DNA of 6,150 nucleotides from Myxococcales bacterium UBA1238 (GTDB lineage: Bacteria > Myxococcota_A > Bradymonadia > UBA7976 > UBA1532). This document shows positions 5,780-6,150 of the stretch, piece by piece. The stretch covers positions 1 to 6,150 of the forward strand of contig DBWM01000031.1 in assembly GCA_002309015.1 (NCBI GenBank), written 5' to 3'. A program made the position numbers and the translations under genes. Each line of letters opens with the position of its first letter. The first letter of the stretch is position 1. A model generated the notes under the pieces. The model did no database searches and was not told the origin of the DNA. It saw only the letters and a program-made list of their open reading frames with translations.

Positions 5780-5964
5780 CCGCAGGTGAGTCTCAGTTGT
5801 TTCAGGAGGTGGACGCCTCGATCAGAATCAGCCCTCAAGAGCAAATGCGGCTAACCCCGTCCCCGCAGCTGTTGGTGGTTGCGCAGCGCGTGATGGATGG
5901 GAACTCGTCATTCAAGGTAAGGCTACTTATGGGAGCGAGTGAGATCGCGCGTTTCCGCAAGTAG
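5758..5964 (+). CDS. Weak candidate small protein, 68 aa
   Basis: This frame starts at ATG 5758, directly after an in-frame TGA, and ends at TAG 5962. The product is not recognised. Its second half, from about residue 30 (MRLTPSPQLLVVAQRVMDG), reads as a plausible amphipathic helix region, and third codon positions are mostly G or C, like the real genes. Against it, the ATG has no well-spaced ribosome binding site; GGTGA touches the start codon. An excellent Shine-Dalgarno-like AGGAGGTG at 5804-5811 lies inside the frame with no start codon at proper distance. The frame also overlaps the hairpins and repeat described here. It could be a gene remnant or chance. Confidence 0.22.
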   Translation: MFEGFRLAAGESQLFQEVDASIRISPQEQMRLTPSPQLLVVAQRVMDGNSSFKVRLLMGASEIARFRK

Positions 5965-5969
5965 CTCCC
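5922..5969 (+). other. Mutually exclusive inverted repeats
   Basis: GCTACTT (5922-5928) pairs with AAGTAGC (5959-5965). GGGAGC (5931-5936) pairs with GCTCCC (5964-5969). The right arms overlap by two bases, so both stems cannot be complete together. A second AGTAGCC at 5745-5751 could also pair with GGCTACT at 5921-5927. Such competing pairings occur in attenuators, but no leader peptide, U-tract or downstream gene supports that here. Confidence 0.3.
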
Positions 5970-6011
5970 GGATTGAAAAACAACCTACTTTCCAAAGCTG
6001 CCCCGCACTGA

Positions 6012-6060
6012 GATGCAACGGGCATCGTTTGCATCGCATCGCGATGGAGTCGATGCCCGA
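6012..6060. repeat. GCATCG cluster with overlapping inverted repeats
   Basis: CGGGCATCG (6019-6027) and CGATGCCCG (6051-6059) form a perfect 9-bp inverted repeat. Interlocked with it, GATGCAA (6012-6018) pairs with TTGCATC (6029-6035). Inside the loop, CATCGCGATG (6037-6046) is a perfect 10-bp palindrome. GCATCG occurs three times on the plus strand (6022, 6031, 6036) and once inverted (6051). This density of one hexamer in both orientations within 50 bp suggests an operator cluster or a folded RNA; neither can be chosen from sequence alone. Confidence 0.6.
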
Positions 6061-6089
6061 TTTTCAAACCACGCTCCGAGCATGCGATC

Positions 6090-6150
6090 AGCGAGGTGCG
6101 GCGTCCCTCGCCGTACCGTCAAACTCCACTTGGGGGAGGTCCGGAGGGCG
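6090..6150 (+). repeat. Dispersed hairpin repeat, copy B (cut by window end)
   Basis: This is the second copy of the element at 12-73, in the same orientation and truncated by the end of the window. The first hairpin is kept: GGTGCGGCG (6095-6103) with CGCCGTACC (6109-6117), 9 pairs including one G-U, and a loop shortened to TCCCT. The stretch GGGGAGGTCCGGAGGGCG at the end matches copy A exactly. Whether the GNRA hairpin and the long terminator-like hairpin of copy A are also present lies beyond the window. A four-base AGCA seven bases upstream is shared at the same spacing, so the element may extend slightly left. Confidence 0.8.

Noticed and set aside
5470..5840. tmRNA on the minus strand
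   Set aside because: GGGCTGATTCTG near 5833 resembles the tmRNA 5' end, but no tag-peptide frame and no CCA-ending acceptor or T-arm sequence appear at the right distance.
5840..5890. 16S rRNA fragment around GGCTAAC
   Set aside because: GGCTAACCCCGT resembles the region before the 530 loop of 16S rRNA, but the almost invariant sequence that should follow is absent.

Overview
The window looks like chromosomal DNA of a GC-rich, didermic (Gram-negative) bacterium. It encodes a lipoprotein with a classic signal peptide and lipobox, a TadA/CpaF-type secretion ATPase and a bacterial-type transketolase. A HEAT-like lipoprotein beside Tad-type machinery would fit the old deltaproteobacterial groups (Myxococcota, Bdellovibrionota and relatives), but that placement is an inference and no feature here proves it. 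There is no transposase, integrase, phage gene or CRISPR locus in the window. Layout: positions 1-218 carry no convincing gene but do hold a run of consecutive hairpins. A cpaF-like gene (219-1463, minus) and a HEAT-like lipoprotein gene (1589-2929, plus) are divergent across a 125-bp promoter region. The lipoprotein gene converges on transketolase (tkt, 3340-5361, minus). The 410-bp gap between their 3' ends holds a regular array of six 19-bp perfect or near-perfect palindromes with a 42-bp period, plus a decayed seventh unit in phase. Upstream of tkt lie a good sigma70-like promoter (5387-5415), a 7-bp simple repeat, and about 600 bp with no secure gene. That last stretch has several strong inverted repeats, a bipartite direct repeat spaced 96 bp apart, and one weak candidate small ORF. 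The last 61 bp are a second copy, in the same orientation, of the hairpin element at the left edge, so the three genes sit between direct repeats about 6.08 kb apart. How the parts relate: the three genes are each monocistronic here and share no obvious pathway. CpaF would power a Tad/Flp-type pilus or secretion machine, but no tad partner gene lies in the window. The lipoprotein is probably a periplasmic or outer-membrane-anchored scaffold. Transketolase serves the pentose phosphate pathway. The unexplained content is in the intergenic DNA. The two most interesting signals are the helically phased palindrome array, which looks like a multi-site binding platform for a dimeric protein, and the duplicated multi-hairpin element, which looks like a dispersed structured repeat or RNA.
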